From Seison nebaliae (Eukaryota > Rotifera > Pararotatoria > Seisonacea > Seisonidae): 31,044 nt of DNA. Within the stretch, counting starts at the first letter, position 1. The number at the start of each line of letters is the position of its first letter. Both the position numbers and the translations under genes were made by a program. The stretch spans positions 1 to 31,044 of the forward strand of contig JALJEE010001723.1 of the NCBI GenBank assembly GCA_023231475.1, given 5' to 3'. Below the pieces are notes generated by a model that had not been told where the DNA came from, made no database searches, and saw only the letters and a list, made by a program, of their open reading frames with translations. Below are positions 1-12,347 of the stretch, in pieces.

Positions 1-141
1 ATAATCTGATTATTTATTGTACAGAAAAATCATCCTCTCATCCAATCTCTCTAAATTAATAATAATAATAATTAATATAATTCTATTTTCAACAACTCTC
101 TCAACAATTCTTTCACTTCAAATTATCAGCTTTCTCTCACT
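1..141. repeat. Left arm of a 141 bp terminal inverted repeat
   Basis: Bases 1-141 are identical to the reverse complement of 30904-31044. The match breaks at base 142 (c against t) and nothing alignable follows. The arm is AT-rich and carries a short (aat)n run at about 55-72. No gene lies in it. A short ORF read from the right arm is an accident of the AT-rich sequence. See the matching finding for assembly and biological readings. Confidence 0.97.
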
Positions 142-760
142 CTTGTTTTATTTAAATTATTGATATTATTAATTATTTATACATTATTCATATTTGTTAG
201 TATTTCGTTTTATGATTTCATATATCACATTTCAATCAATATTTTTCTTTCACGATTCTACTAATGATTCAGATAACATGAGAATTTGTTGGAGGAATAA
301 AGGAGGATAAAGTTTATCGCATTTATTTTTTATTATTAATAAATTTTTGTTATTATAAATTTACATACATTTGGGATAAATAGATAGAAATTAAAGAAGA
401 AATGTTCTGATAAAATATAAGATGGACCCTTGACGGAGAGGAAACACAAAAAGAAATGGAAAGAAATTCGTTTTGTGTTTAAATGTGAAAAATGAGAATT
501 GTCTAAAAACAAATAAATGAGAAATTGAATAAATATAAATTATTTTTATAAAAGAATCATAATAATGATGATGAGAAGGAGAAATTATTTATTGATCACT
601 TGACACTTGGAATCACATATCGTAATGTTATGAAAAACGAACGGATGAATGAAGGAGGAGGGAAGAAGGCATATATGTTCGGATGAAGATAAATGGATGA
701 AAAGAAAATTTATTTGAAGTGCAGAGTGATTTGAATGGATTTAATCTCTTTATAATATTC
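142..760. other. Non-coding, 3' flank of the Q-rich gene
   Basis: This is AT-rich sequence downstream of the minus-strand gene that ends at 761. I see no open frame with coding character and no RNA gene. It presumably holds the 3' UTR and terminator of that gene. Confidence 0.5.
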
Positions 761-825
761 CTATAGTTGTTGACCTTCAGATTTCATCTGTTTGGACATG
801 AGTGTTAACAAGGATTGATAGATGG

Positions 826-858
<33 letters not shown>

Positions 859-3800
859 CACCGTTCAATGAAGGCATATTTTGTGGATTCATTATTTCAT
901 TATGTAACGTTGGATTGTGGAGTGCTTGTGGAGGCGGGAAAAAATGAGAAAACGGAGATGCTGTTGATGTTATAGCGAGTTTCATCGAATTGATTTGTTG
1001 AGACTGTAACTGTTTTTGAGGTTGTTGTTGTTGTTGAACATGTTGTGTTTGTATGGGAAGTGTTTGTTTTTGATCTGGTAGAAAATTGGGAAAATTTTGT
1101 TGTTGATGTTGCATGGCAGCTTGTAACTGTAACAGTTGATTATTAAATTGAATTGATGGTTGGGATGATGATGATGATGATGGTTGTGTTGGAGCTGATT
1201 GATTAATCATCTTTTTCGAACGATTATGTATTTCATTCTTATTTACTATTATATTTCCATTTATCGCTTGATTTGGTTGTTGTTGATTCAAATGAATTAA
1301 ATTTTGAACTGAATTTACATTATTCTGTTGTAATTGAAATTGTTGTTGAATTAATAATAATTGTTGTTGTCTTTGTTGTTGTTCTAATTGATCTTGTTGT
1401 TGTTGTTGTTGTTGTTGTTGTTTTTGTTGTTCCATTAGTTTTTTCATATCGTTTATCATGTTTGGTTGAGTTGACATATTATTAGAAGGATAATGATTGA
1501 TTAGAGATTGATGATTCATCGGAATAGTTGATGATTGATCAGGAATCGTTAAATTGTTTTTCGGTTGAACAAATTGATTTGAATATAATTCATTTGAATT
1601 AACATTTGTTTGTTGGAAATTCATTAACCTTTGTTGTTGTTGTTGTTGTTGAATGAGACATAATTGTTGTAACATCTCTGGCGTCATATTTGAATTAACT
1701 TTAACATTTGATGAATCGATTCGTTGTTTCTTCAATTTCTTCTTTGATTGAATTTCATTTAATTTCTTCTCTTTTACTAATTGAATCATTTTCTCTTGAA
1801 TTAATCTCTGTTGTTCCATTTGCTCCTGTTGTTGTTGTTGTTGCTGCTTTAGTTGTTCTTGTTGTTGTTGATATTGTTGTAAATATTCAAGTTGTCTTTC
1901 ATATGTATATAATTTTCTTTTCTCTTCTTCCTGTTGTTGTTGTTGTTGTTGTTGAAGAAGTAATAATTTCTTATTTCGAATTTTCCATGCTAATTGTACA
2001 TGACGAGAACCGTTCTCACCAATAACTTTCGATTTATTATTATTTTTCATTTTATCTTTTCCCAATGTGAATGGTTGACGAAGACGTTGAAGAAGAATTG
2101 GATCTTTCTTTAATACATTCTCTGCACATGGAATACATCTCGTCAAATTCCTTGCACGTTCAATCGACAATTGTAATTCTGATTTTCTTATCGTCATTTT
2201 CATTCGTTTATTCGACAACTCATCAACATTAACATCGTTATTGATTAATGAATTTCTTCTTTTACCATTCGTTCCCAACATTGATGTGGATGTTGATGAT
2301 GAATTGACAATTAATCCACCTATTCCTGACATATTCGATGATGATGATGTACCTGATTTTATTTTAGATGAATTAATCGACGATTGACTTATTAAAGAAA
2401 TAGGACTATCAATTTTCATCATTTCATCATTGTTCTTCTCGTTCTGTTTCTTTCTCATCAATTCCATTAATCTTTCAATAATCTTCAATTTTTCTTTATC
2501 TTTCTCACTATTCATCTCATTTGTTTGAAACGGTCTCAATAAATCTTTATTTGATTGAAACAAATTTCTTGTCATTTCTGAACTTTCCATCGATTTTGAT
2601 ATGTCAAACTTTTTCTCATTTCCTTCATTCTTCTTCATCAAATTCAATTTCGATTCTTCAACAATCGATTTCTTTTCCTTTGTCGATTCATCATTATTCT
2701 TCGTTTTAACTTTCTCCTTTTTATTTTTTTCTTTCCATTCTTTTCCAGAATTCTTCTTCTCTTTTATATCAATTCGATTTTTCGGTAATTTCTCCAAAAC
2801 TTTATCCGATGAATAATTTACTTCATTTCCATCAGTTTTCGATCCTTTTATCATTTTAGTTTTTTTGGTACTACAACTTTTTAACTGTCGACCAGTTACT
2901 AATTTCTTCACATTATTTCGTCGACGTTTCGATATTTTTTCTTTCGATTGACTCAATAAATTATCATCTTCATCAATTCCAACGTTTTTCTCTCGTTCCT
3001 CCATTTCTTTCAGTTTAATATTTTGTTCGATTTGTTCACGTTGAAATTTAATCGCTTCATCCAAATCGTCAAATACTGTCATAACGAAACCATCAACGAT
3101 ATGTTCTCCGACAAGAGTAATTTCCTTTTTATTTGATTCGTCGATATCTTGTTCGATTTTCGATTCCTGTTTCACAATTGATGGCATTGCGGCAGATGAG
3201 GATGATGAAGATAAAGAAGATAATGTTGAAATTGATGATTCCACTTCATCATTAATAACGATTCCACTCGTAATAGTTGTGTGGAGAGAATTAGTTGGAG
3301 AAACGGCTGAAATGAGACGATTCTTCCTATATTTATTCACCGATTTATTTCCCCCACAATTCTCCTCCATCAATTTAATTTCATCATATGATAATGAAGT
3401 CGACAATGAAGTTATTATAGCATCATTTGTATCAGTACATGTGGAGATTGCACTAGTCGTAGTAGTAGTCGTAGTAGTCGTAGTTGCTGTCAATGAATTA
3501 ATTGATATAACACCATTATTATTATTATTATTATTATTAATTAATATCAATTCATTTTCATCATTCTTACAAGATGGAATTCGTTTATTCTTCTTCATTT
3601 CTTTACACATCAATAAATTAGTTACACAATCATTAGATGATAAGGCTGTAGTAGCAGAGCGGACATCGTCGGTCACGTATACCAGATTCGACGACACATC
3701 AACTTCCATTGCAGCTGATGAATTGATGATATGGTTGGAGGATGGTGTTGTTTGTAAACAAGACGAACTTCCTACTGATGGAGATACATTCGAACTCGCT

Positions 3801-3904
3801 ATCATTACCACCAACTCGCTTACTGTTGATGAGGAGGGATGTAACGATAATTGTTGTGAAGTTTGTAAAGAATGAGGAGCATCTCTCTCTTCAACTAATA
3901 ACAT
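761..3904 (-). CDS. Large Q/N/S-rich protein of unknown function
   Basis: This is an uninterrupted 1047-codon frame starting at the ATG at 3904-3902. The first 270 residues are low-complexity, with poly-N, poly-T and poly-S runs. A more ordered block follows at about residues 265-300 (GEHIVDGFVMTVFDD, then an acidic and charged helix). Residues 300-480 are Lys/Glu-rich with nuclear-localisation-like basic clusters. A second ordered block at about 580-646 contains RCIPCAENVLKKDP and RHVQLAWKIRNKKLL. From about 650 to the end, long poly-Q tracts (CAA/CAG) dominate, with a final poly-N tract. The composition suggests a nuclear transcription or chromatin protein, but I recognise no named domain. 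It is not a poly-Q artefact, because the two complex blocks stay in frame across 3.1 kb. An upstream exon cannot be excluded. Confidence 0.8.
823..858. repeat. (att)n trinucleotide run encoding poly-Asn
   Basis: A run of tta/att triplets on the plus strand reads as a poly-Asn tract near the C-terminus of the Q-rich protein. A similar run at about 3513-3540 encodes another Asn tract near its N-terminus. Length variation is expected. Confidence 0.85.
1395..1425. repeat. (ttg)n trinucleotide run encoding poly-Gln
   Basis: About nine consecutive ttg triplets encode the longest pure Gln tract in the Q-rich protein. Other tracts lie near 1021-1038, 1630-1650, 1815-1875 and 1930-1955. All are in frame with the minus-strand gene. 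Confidence 0.85.
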
Positions 3905-6900
3905 TTCGAATCATCTGTTCATAGAAATGAGAAGATTGTTACAGTTCACTATTCTTCCACAACAGATCTCGCCATAAACTTTTGAAGAAACATGAAAATT
4001 CAAAGAAATTTATGAAAGACAAATGGAAATTTAAACAAAGAAGATTTGGGGGAACTGTTGGAATTGAGAAAAAATGAAAAGAAAGAATAATTCTTAATTT
4101 CAATTGAAATTCTGTTAAATTTTCAAGAGAAGTTCATCTCAAACATTTCCATTTGATAAAAGTTTGCATGATGATAAAGGTAATTAAGAGAATATATTAA
4201 GATGGACATTATCAACCGATAGAAAATAGTTATTTTATTTGCATTTTCCATCACGGAAGAAATGGGGAAAAAATGATTCGAACAATATGTTTTCCTTTTC
4301 TTCCCAATTCCAGTTGGAGTTGCTTATACCGTGGAATGAATGAAAGTTTTTCTTCCAATGTGTTGAGGAGCAAATAGAAGTTGAGGAGGAATGTTGTCCT
4401 CTTCGTTCGATTGTTTCAACATTTCTTCTTCGATTTTCTCTCTTCTCTTCCTTTACTGTGAGCTAACGAACTCTCTAGTAAACTATCTGAACGACCTATA
4501 CTTATCTCCATATTCCCATTGAACATGAAGAGGATGAGATGACAACATACAGACATGTTCGCCCAATTCATTTTCGCCCTTTATTTAAAACGATTTGGCC
4601 CACATCTTCTCCCAAATGGAACAAACAAATGAGAAAAAGAAATGAAGAGAAAATTCTCTTTATTTTTATTGATACATCAAAAATAAATATCTCCTTATAT
4701 TTCCATCATCATCAGAGATGAAGTCACTGTCATTGAACTCAAATTATTCACTGTCCTCAATTCGAAAAATAATCTCTCCATCTGACACGGTAAATTGAAC
4801 TCGGACAATTATCCCTCAGGACAAATAGAACAATCCATTTGACATCAGTTGAATAAACACAGAAGTTTACTAACGTATTATTCTTCATAGATTCTTTGAA
4901 CTTTTCTCCTTTCGAAACTATAAATTTATTCCTGAATGTTACGTCATTAAGAGGAATTGTTCGACTATTCATATTGTGCGTATATGAATGAACGAAAATA
5001 TCACGGACAAGTAAACACCCATCGATTTCTTATAAAATAAATAGCATATCATATCTTTTCTTGCATACATCATCGATTAACAGTCAAATTTCTACACTTA
5101 CTCTTATCGTCAACCTCAAATAATACGAATGAACTTATCATGATTAATTATCTACTAATGGAATAAATAGAAAATACTTTCAAAAATTCACATTTCTTTC
5201 ACAATAAATTGACCTGATCTCTATCCAAAAAAATAACAAATTTATCTTGTCCTTCCAAATAAAATTATTTAACCATTTCTCTCTCATTCAATTCTCTTTC
5301 ATATCATAATTATGATTTAACATGTCTCATATAAATGAAGGAGAGTCGAAGGAGTGTTAGAAAGCAATAGACATTATTCTTACATGCACTTGGACGGCAT
5401 TGCTCGACATGCAGAGAAAGAAATGAAATCAATTTTGAATGATAATTCTTTATCATTAATTTATTATCCACATGATATTAAATTCGACATAACATAGATA
5501 GATAACATTCTTTTAAATATTCACAATTTATCTTTAATTTTCCTGTATTGAAACTGTTCGATTAGAACTGTCGACTGTTGATGTTCAGTCATAAGTGTCC
5601 ACATGTTATAGATGTTATAGAAATTTATTTCCCGAATTCATCTCAAGATCATTTGAAAATGTTTGAAATCGATCAGTTATCTAACATATTGAATATAACG
5701 AATCACTAGTCAACTAAATGAGGAAGTGTTGGTAGACGGCATTAGATAATGGAGAAAGTGTAAAATGAAATAACCAAAGGACATCACATCTTCCTTCGAT
5801 TGGGAAAAGAGTAAATTGTGTGAAGGTCAACAGAAAAAAAAGTTTCTGTACATTCACTCTTTTGTCATGTTTATGGTTTGAATAATTTTTTGATTGCTAT
5901 TAAATGTGTTAAAGGTAAAACCACAAAATAGTTAATTTCTCTATTTAAATTATTTCATGACGGAAAATGATATTCCAATGGGAATTAATTTAATAAATAT
6001 CTCAATCAATAAAATGGAAGTATTACGGAAAAAAGAATGAAATAGAAGGAAAGATGGGAAAGATTTGTGAAAAGAAACACAGATATGTTTTGCCATCAAT
6101 TTTCATCTGAATAATTTGGTGGTGACATGGGAAAACATTTCTCTCTATTTATTTATTTCTCCCACTAGATAAACATTAAATAATTACTTGTTCTCTTTCT
6201 ATTGAGTGGTGTTAAATTTGAGTGAAATCGAGTTTAAGTGTTCATCATCAGTTTCTTTCTCTACTACAATTCCTATTCTTGACACGGTAAGATGATAATA
6301 TTCATTGAACTTAAAAGTGAAAGTTTTATAGTTCACATACTCTCTGCACAAAATATAATTCATTTCTCTCAACTTATTACAATTAACTTACACAATCGAC
6401 ATCGATACATAAGATGGGCAGTAAAACAATTTGTTCCAATTGAAATTGTTCTGTTAATTCTTTCTTATTAGCATGAAAGAGACAGAAAGAGTGTGTAAAC
6501 TATAATTTATGTGAAAAAATATTATTATTGGGAGTGGATAGAAACATATGATTTGCATATGTTCATAGATAATTACATTAATTCATCAAAGATATATCGT
6601 CGTGTTAGTTTGGGAAGGAGGACTATTAGTAAAATTTCCAATAATTTTAATTTAATTTCAAAGATCTTAATGTAAAAGTGAAATAAAAAAGATGAAACAT
6701 TTAGATAATGAAGTGTGGTGTTGAAGAGAATAATTTAATATCTTCTTTCCTTTATTAAATGTAGTTTAACTGTAATTTTCCTGTTTTTTTTTCGTCTTCC
6801 TTTTTTATTGATCAACAAAATGAGAAGTGAATAATAGTTACTTAATCGAATTTCTTCCCCATTAGTCAGAGGATGAGAAAGGGAAAAAATTCCTTTCCTT

Positions 6901-7699
6901 CTCAATTCAAATACGAGGCCATAGTAAGAATATTTAAATTTGGAAATAAAAGGGAAATATATTGAACGTTTTGCTTCACATATACGGGAGGAATGATTGG
7001 CCTAATTCTTCAGCTATTTAGAAACGGTTGGAGTAATTTGGATAACCGTTCATTTCTTACCCGCGTCATCCGTACATGCGTTCTTCAATTTCTTCTTTTT
7101 TATATTGCGCTTCATGAATGAATGGAGGGGGGATAGACATCTATGTATATATTCCATATACATATAAATAATTCTATATGTTTCTCATCGACACTCTTCT
7201 ATGTACGTATAATATAATTATGTACACATACACGATCTAACTACTAGTTGAGATGGAGGAACTCTCACATATAATTAAACAAAATGAATTTTCGTTTCTA
7301 TATATACATTAAACAAATGTGTGTGTGTGTTTATGTGTGTGTGTATGTGTGTATGTGTGTGTGTATGTGTGTGTGTGTGTGTGTACGTGTGTGAGTGGAA
7401 GTGGATGTGTATTTTAACAATACAACTAATGTAAATGATGATTAAGTTCATTCTCTTTACAATTGTTAATGATATTGATGTATGATGTAGATTAGACGAT
7501 GTTGTTGGTGGTGTAGATGGACGATGTCCCGAAGATTTCTTTCTTTCCATTTCTCTTCTTCACACTTCGATTTCATTTCAATCTTGTTCTTCTTTCTCAT
7601 TTCATGTGTCATGTATGGAAGAGAATTTTAATTCAAGTGAATAATCAATGATTTATTTCTGTTCTACAGATACGAATTGTTCATAATCGATTGTAAAAG
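3905..7699. other. 3.8 kb non-coding interval between divergent genes
   Basis: I find no frame with coding character on either strand and no tRNA- or rRNA-like fold. It separates the minus-strand Q-rich gene from plus-strand Grb2/Drk, so it must hold both promoters and 5' UTRs. A 3' splice site (ttctgttctacag, ending at 7670) lies 29 bp before the Grb2 start codon and suggests a spliced 5' UTR. The (tg)n microsatellite below lies inside. Confidence 0.5.
7317..7387. repeat. (tg)n microsatellite with ta interruptions
   Basis: About 70 bp of tgtg repeats are broken by tatg and tacg units. Read on the minus strand it gives a spurious His-Thr repeat frame (7275-7550), which I do not count as a gene. 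Confidence 0.9.
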
Positions 7700-8636
<937 letters not shown>

Positions 8637-9364
8637 AATTTCTAATCAAAATTTCTTTCAATTCTATTTGAAAAAGAAGAATCATCAAATTATTTATGGA
8701 ATCACTCTCAAACAATTTATTTATAAAAACAAACATCAACTTTTCTTTTTTACACACTAATAACATCACTAATCAGATGAATTACTCTTCGCGTGAAGAG
8801 ATTTCGCATGAAAATTGTAAACGAATCTGTTCTCTTCAAGATGATTCAGATATTGGAGCAATCTAATTTTCTTTTCTCTCATTTCTTCTTTTCACACATC
8901 TTCCAAACGAAACCTTTTTCCTTTTCATTATACAACAATTTCATTCTTAATCAGATAATAAATTTTTTAAATATCTTTCCAACGAAAAGAAGAGGAATAA
9001 AACTATATTAATACATTGATAGTTTGAAGAGATTCGTTACCCATTTGTCACAAACGTCGAGTAAACAGATTTTTTTTTGCCTTACGTAAAAATAGAAAAG
9101 ATTCGAATAATTTGATATTTCTGACGGGAAAATGAATAGAATTTCGTTTACATAATTTTCCATCATCTTCTTTTTCATTCCGATAAGATGTGAATGGAAT
9201 TATGAAACAAACAAAAGAATTGATGTTTCCATCCTCATGCTTGTATGCGTGTACATTCATAAAATGATCTCCGAATAATGGGAGAGTAAAAGAAATATCA
9301 TGTCACCGATAAATCGATTGAAGAAGAAAAAAATTTTCTTCTTTGTTTGTGAAATCGGAACCTG
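8637..9364. other. Non-coding interval between Grb2/Drk and the EGF-Hint gene
   Basis: This is AT-rich, with no coding frame that I trust. A potential poly(A) signal (aataaa) overlaps the Grb2 stop region at about 8632. The rest is presumably the 3' flank of Grb2 and the upstream region of the next gene. Confidence 0.5.
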
Positions 9365-9365
9365 A

Positions 9366-9401
9366 TATAAAAGCGGAGGGGGAATTTACATATTATTCAC
9401 T
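9366..9401 (+). promoter_or_regulatory. Candidate TATA box and initiator of the EGF-Hint gene
   Basis: TATAAAAG at 9366-9373 is followed about 30 bp later by TTCACT (9396-9401), a loose initiator match. The start codon is at 9537, which would give a 5' UTR of about 140 nt. This is a spacing-based inference only. AT-rich DNA produces TATA matches often, but this one sits before a GC-richer stretch (gcggaggggg). Confidence 0.4.
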
Positions 9402-9536
9402 CGATGATGATGAGAAATGAGATAATCAACAAAATATTTATTTGAATTTTTATCAAATTTCTTTTCCATTTACTTCGATTGATGAATATTCATCTGATAT
9501 TTAGATACATTTCCGTTAAATTCATCTAATCTGAAT

Positions 9537-11685
9537 ATGAAAGTGATTATATCAATCTTATTCCTCAATCATATCCTCTTAATATCTACTTCAAAATTAA
9601 AATCAGGTAGTTAGTTGTCTTTTGACATAGTTATATGATTCTATTTTTCTACCATTTTCAGGAGCAGATATCGATCTGTTAAAACGTCTCTTAGGAGATG
9701 ATGCGTCTCAACAATTATTGGAGCAAGTCGCTTATGGAGTTAATTCAAATCCAATACCCATTTCATCATCGTTTTTATCTTCATCATCAATATATGAAAG
9801 ACCAAACAATAAATCATCAGAAGAATTAACAATAAAAAAATCGAAATTTATACAAACTAATAATAATAATAATAATAATAGTTCGAGAGGAGAGAATCGA
9901 ATGATAAAAAGAAGAGGAGAAAATAAGACAATTCGAAGTAATTATTTATCGCTGACAAGTGACTTTCAAATTCGAGCAATCGAAGTATATTCGATTGATA
10001 GTAAAGTGAAAGTTAAGTCATGTGTCCACGATGAACCATGTCAACATGGTGGAATTTGTATTAGACATCGAAATAAAAGAGAATGTCTCTGCACTTCAGT
10101 TTATTTCCATTTCTTCATATCAATTTATGAGAAGTTCATTTCTAGCAATATACTGGTCCTGTTTGTGAGTTAAAAGCAGGTGGTTGTGAATCGCATCCAT
10201 GTGTTCCTGGATCAACATGTGAAGATGTTCAACAATCACCTGGATTCATTTGTCATTGTGCACCAGTTTTATTATTTGTTTCATCTGTGAAATAAATGAT
10301 AAATATATTTTAGGGTATTGGCGGTCCCCATTGTGAGAAATATGATCGATCAGATCCATGTAATTCACGACCATGTTGGAATGAAGGTAGTTGTGCACAA
10401 GAGTCTCTCAGAGACTCATTCAAATATCGGTTAGTTAGTTATCATACTAAATTTTATCTCTCTCTAATATTTAATAATTTTAATTAGATGTATTTGTCGA
10501 AATGGATTTACTGGAAAAAACTGTAAAGTTCCTATAGACCCTAATAATGTGTGTCAACGTCAACAATGTCATCCAGATGCTTATTGTAAAGTACTCTCCC
10601 TTGATCGTTTCTTCATTTGTTTCATGATCATATAAATAAAAATTATAAAATAGGTCGAAGATGTGATTGTCCTAGAAATCGAAGAGGTGAGAATTGTACC
10701 GAACCATTTAATCCATGTAAAATCATTGATAATGTATGTCTGAATGATGGCGTTTGTGTATCACGAGATCGTACTGCCACCTTCGAATGTTATTGCAGTG
10801 CCAATTTTATCGGAGCCAGGTTTTATTTAATGAAAATGAAAATTTTAAATTTATTTTCCATTTTTCAGATGTGAACAACCAAATTCGGAGAGTTGTATCA
10901 TTAAAGGTTGTAGTGGTGGCCGAGGAGATTGCCAGCAAGTTAACGGTAAATTTTTTTGTGTTTGTATTCCAGGATTTGAAGGTGAATTTTGTGAGAGAAG
11001 TAGTTCAAGTTTGTGTTAAAATTTTTAATAATTTTCAATTTCTAATATTTTTCTATAAGAATGTTTCCCATCTGATGGAATTATTCCAATCATTTCCTTC
11101 GATAAACATCAAAACAAAATCATTAATAAAAAAATGATTAATGAAACAAAAATTGGAGATGTAACATTAACAATAGAGAAGAATGAATTAATAGAAACAA
11201 CAATTTTAGCATTTCTTCATAAAGACAATAATGGAGAAGGTGATTATCTCCGAATAGAAACTGATAATTATCATCATTTCTATATATCTCCACTTCATCT
11301 TATTCCAAAATATGAGAATGAAATGAACAAATTCGTTTTTGCGAAACATCTCCAATTGAACGATATCATTACGATGAATGATGGAAATCGGATTTATCAG
11401 AAAACAATTAACAAAATCGATTTAGTGAGAAGGAACGGTAAATTTGCAATTCTCACAGATCACTCGACACATTTAATAGATAACGTTCTCGTTTCATCAT
11501 TTGCACATATTCAATCTCATCAATTCGCTGCAAATCTATTCAAACCAATTAATTATTTGTTACAATTCTCATCTACAAAATTCTCAGTTATCGTTTATGA
11601 TAAATATACATCATTCCTCCAAATCATTTGGTCTCTCCTCAAATCAATTCACTTTCAATATCTCCATCAATTCGTCCAGTTGTAA
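9537..11685 (+). CDS. Secreted six-EGF protein with a C-terminal Hedgehog-type Hint (Hog) domain
   Basis: Eight exons (9537-9606, 9662-10098, 10146-10265, 10314-10429, 10488-10585, 10654-10819, 10869-11008, 11060-11685) join in phase into 590 aa. All introns are GT-AG and 47-68 bp. Residues 1-20 are a signal peptide (MKVIISILFLNHILL). A low-complexity stretch with basic clusters follows. Then come six EGF-like modules, each with six Cys, from CVHDEPCQHGGIC to CIPGFEGEFC. The Hint domain starts at Cys384 (CFPSDG). It continues through LRIETD, ISPLHL (Ser459, His462), FAKHLQLND and ILTDHSTHLID to VLVSSFAHIQSHQFA. A hydrophobic C-terminal tail is placed like the sterol-recognition region of Hedgehog. 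In Hedgehog the Hint domain self-cleaves before the Cys and attaches cholesterol to the N-terminal part. Here the cargo would be EGF modules. The final intron has two possible in-phase donors (11009 or 11000). Both leave Lys before the Cys. Confidence 0.88.
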
Positions 11686-12347
11686 TTAGAAAAATTAACT
11701 TGGAATTCTTTTAATATTTTCATCAAACAAATTTGTTTTGATTCAAAAAAAATTTTTTTTTATTTAAAGAACAACATGAAAAGTTTGATGGTGAATGAGA
11801 AATGAATTTATAAAATGTTTTTTATTTAACAGAAGCGACGCTTCAACCTATTTCCTTCCAAAAGAAAAAAATAAGAGAAATTTCTTCTACACCAAAAGAA
11901 ATTGTTTTGACTATTTTGGACGAAGAATGTTCGTAGTTTGATTGAATAAAATTTTAACATTAAAATATTTTCCCACAACCAAAATTTACTGTTGAATTGA
12001 ACTCCAAATTTTCCAATGAATTCTCTTCATTACCAGAAAGCGGAAAATGGGAATTTAGAGAATGAAAATAAAATTACAAATATCCGACGGAATTCCAAAA
12101 AAGATTTCCATGTGAAAATTAAATTAAAAGAGTTATTCTTTTGTAATAAAAAAATTAAAATTTGAATAACTTAACATGATGATAATGTCGAAAATAAAAG
12201 AACAGAGAAGAACAGAGAAAGAGAAAGAACATTTGTACTAGTACAAGTGTGGATGGTTTTTGTTGGAGAAGGAGAGGAAATGAATGAGAGAAACAACGAT
12301 AATTTCATTAACAGTTGTGCGAAGAAATTCTAATTCATTTCCCATTT
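11686..12347. other. Non-coding interval between convergent genes
   Basis: The EGF-Hint gene (plus) and the PP2A gene (minus) converge here. An AATAAA at 11945 could serve the EGF-Hint transcript. Plus-strand tttatt at about 11821 could be the minus-strand poly(A) signal for PP2A. I see no gene. Confidence 0.5.

Noticed and set aside
3279-3875. 198-codon plus-strand ORF with poly-Val and poly-Leu
   Set aside because: It is the antisense shadow of low-complexity triplet runs in the Q-rich gene.
7275-7550. 91-codon His/Thr-repeat ORF on the minus strand
   Set aside because: It is the translation of a (tg)n microsatellite, with no coding context.
10980-11040. EGF protein ending at the TAA shortly after 11008, with the Hint ORF as a separate gene
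   Set aside because: A 51 bp GT-AG intron joins the two in phase and places the Hint nucleophilic Cys directly after a short linker. The Hint exon has no start codon or signal peptide of its own at its N-terminus; its first Met lies inside the domain.
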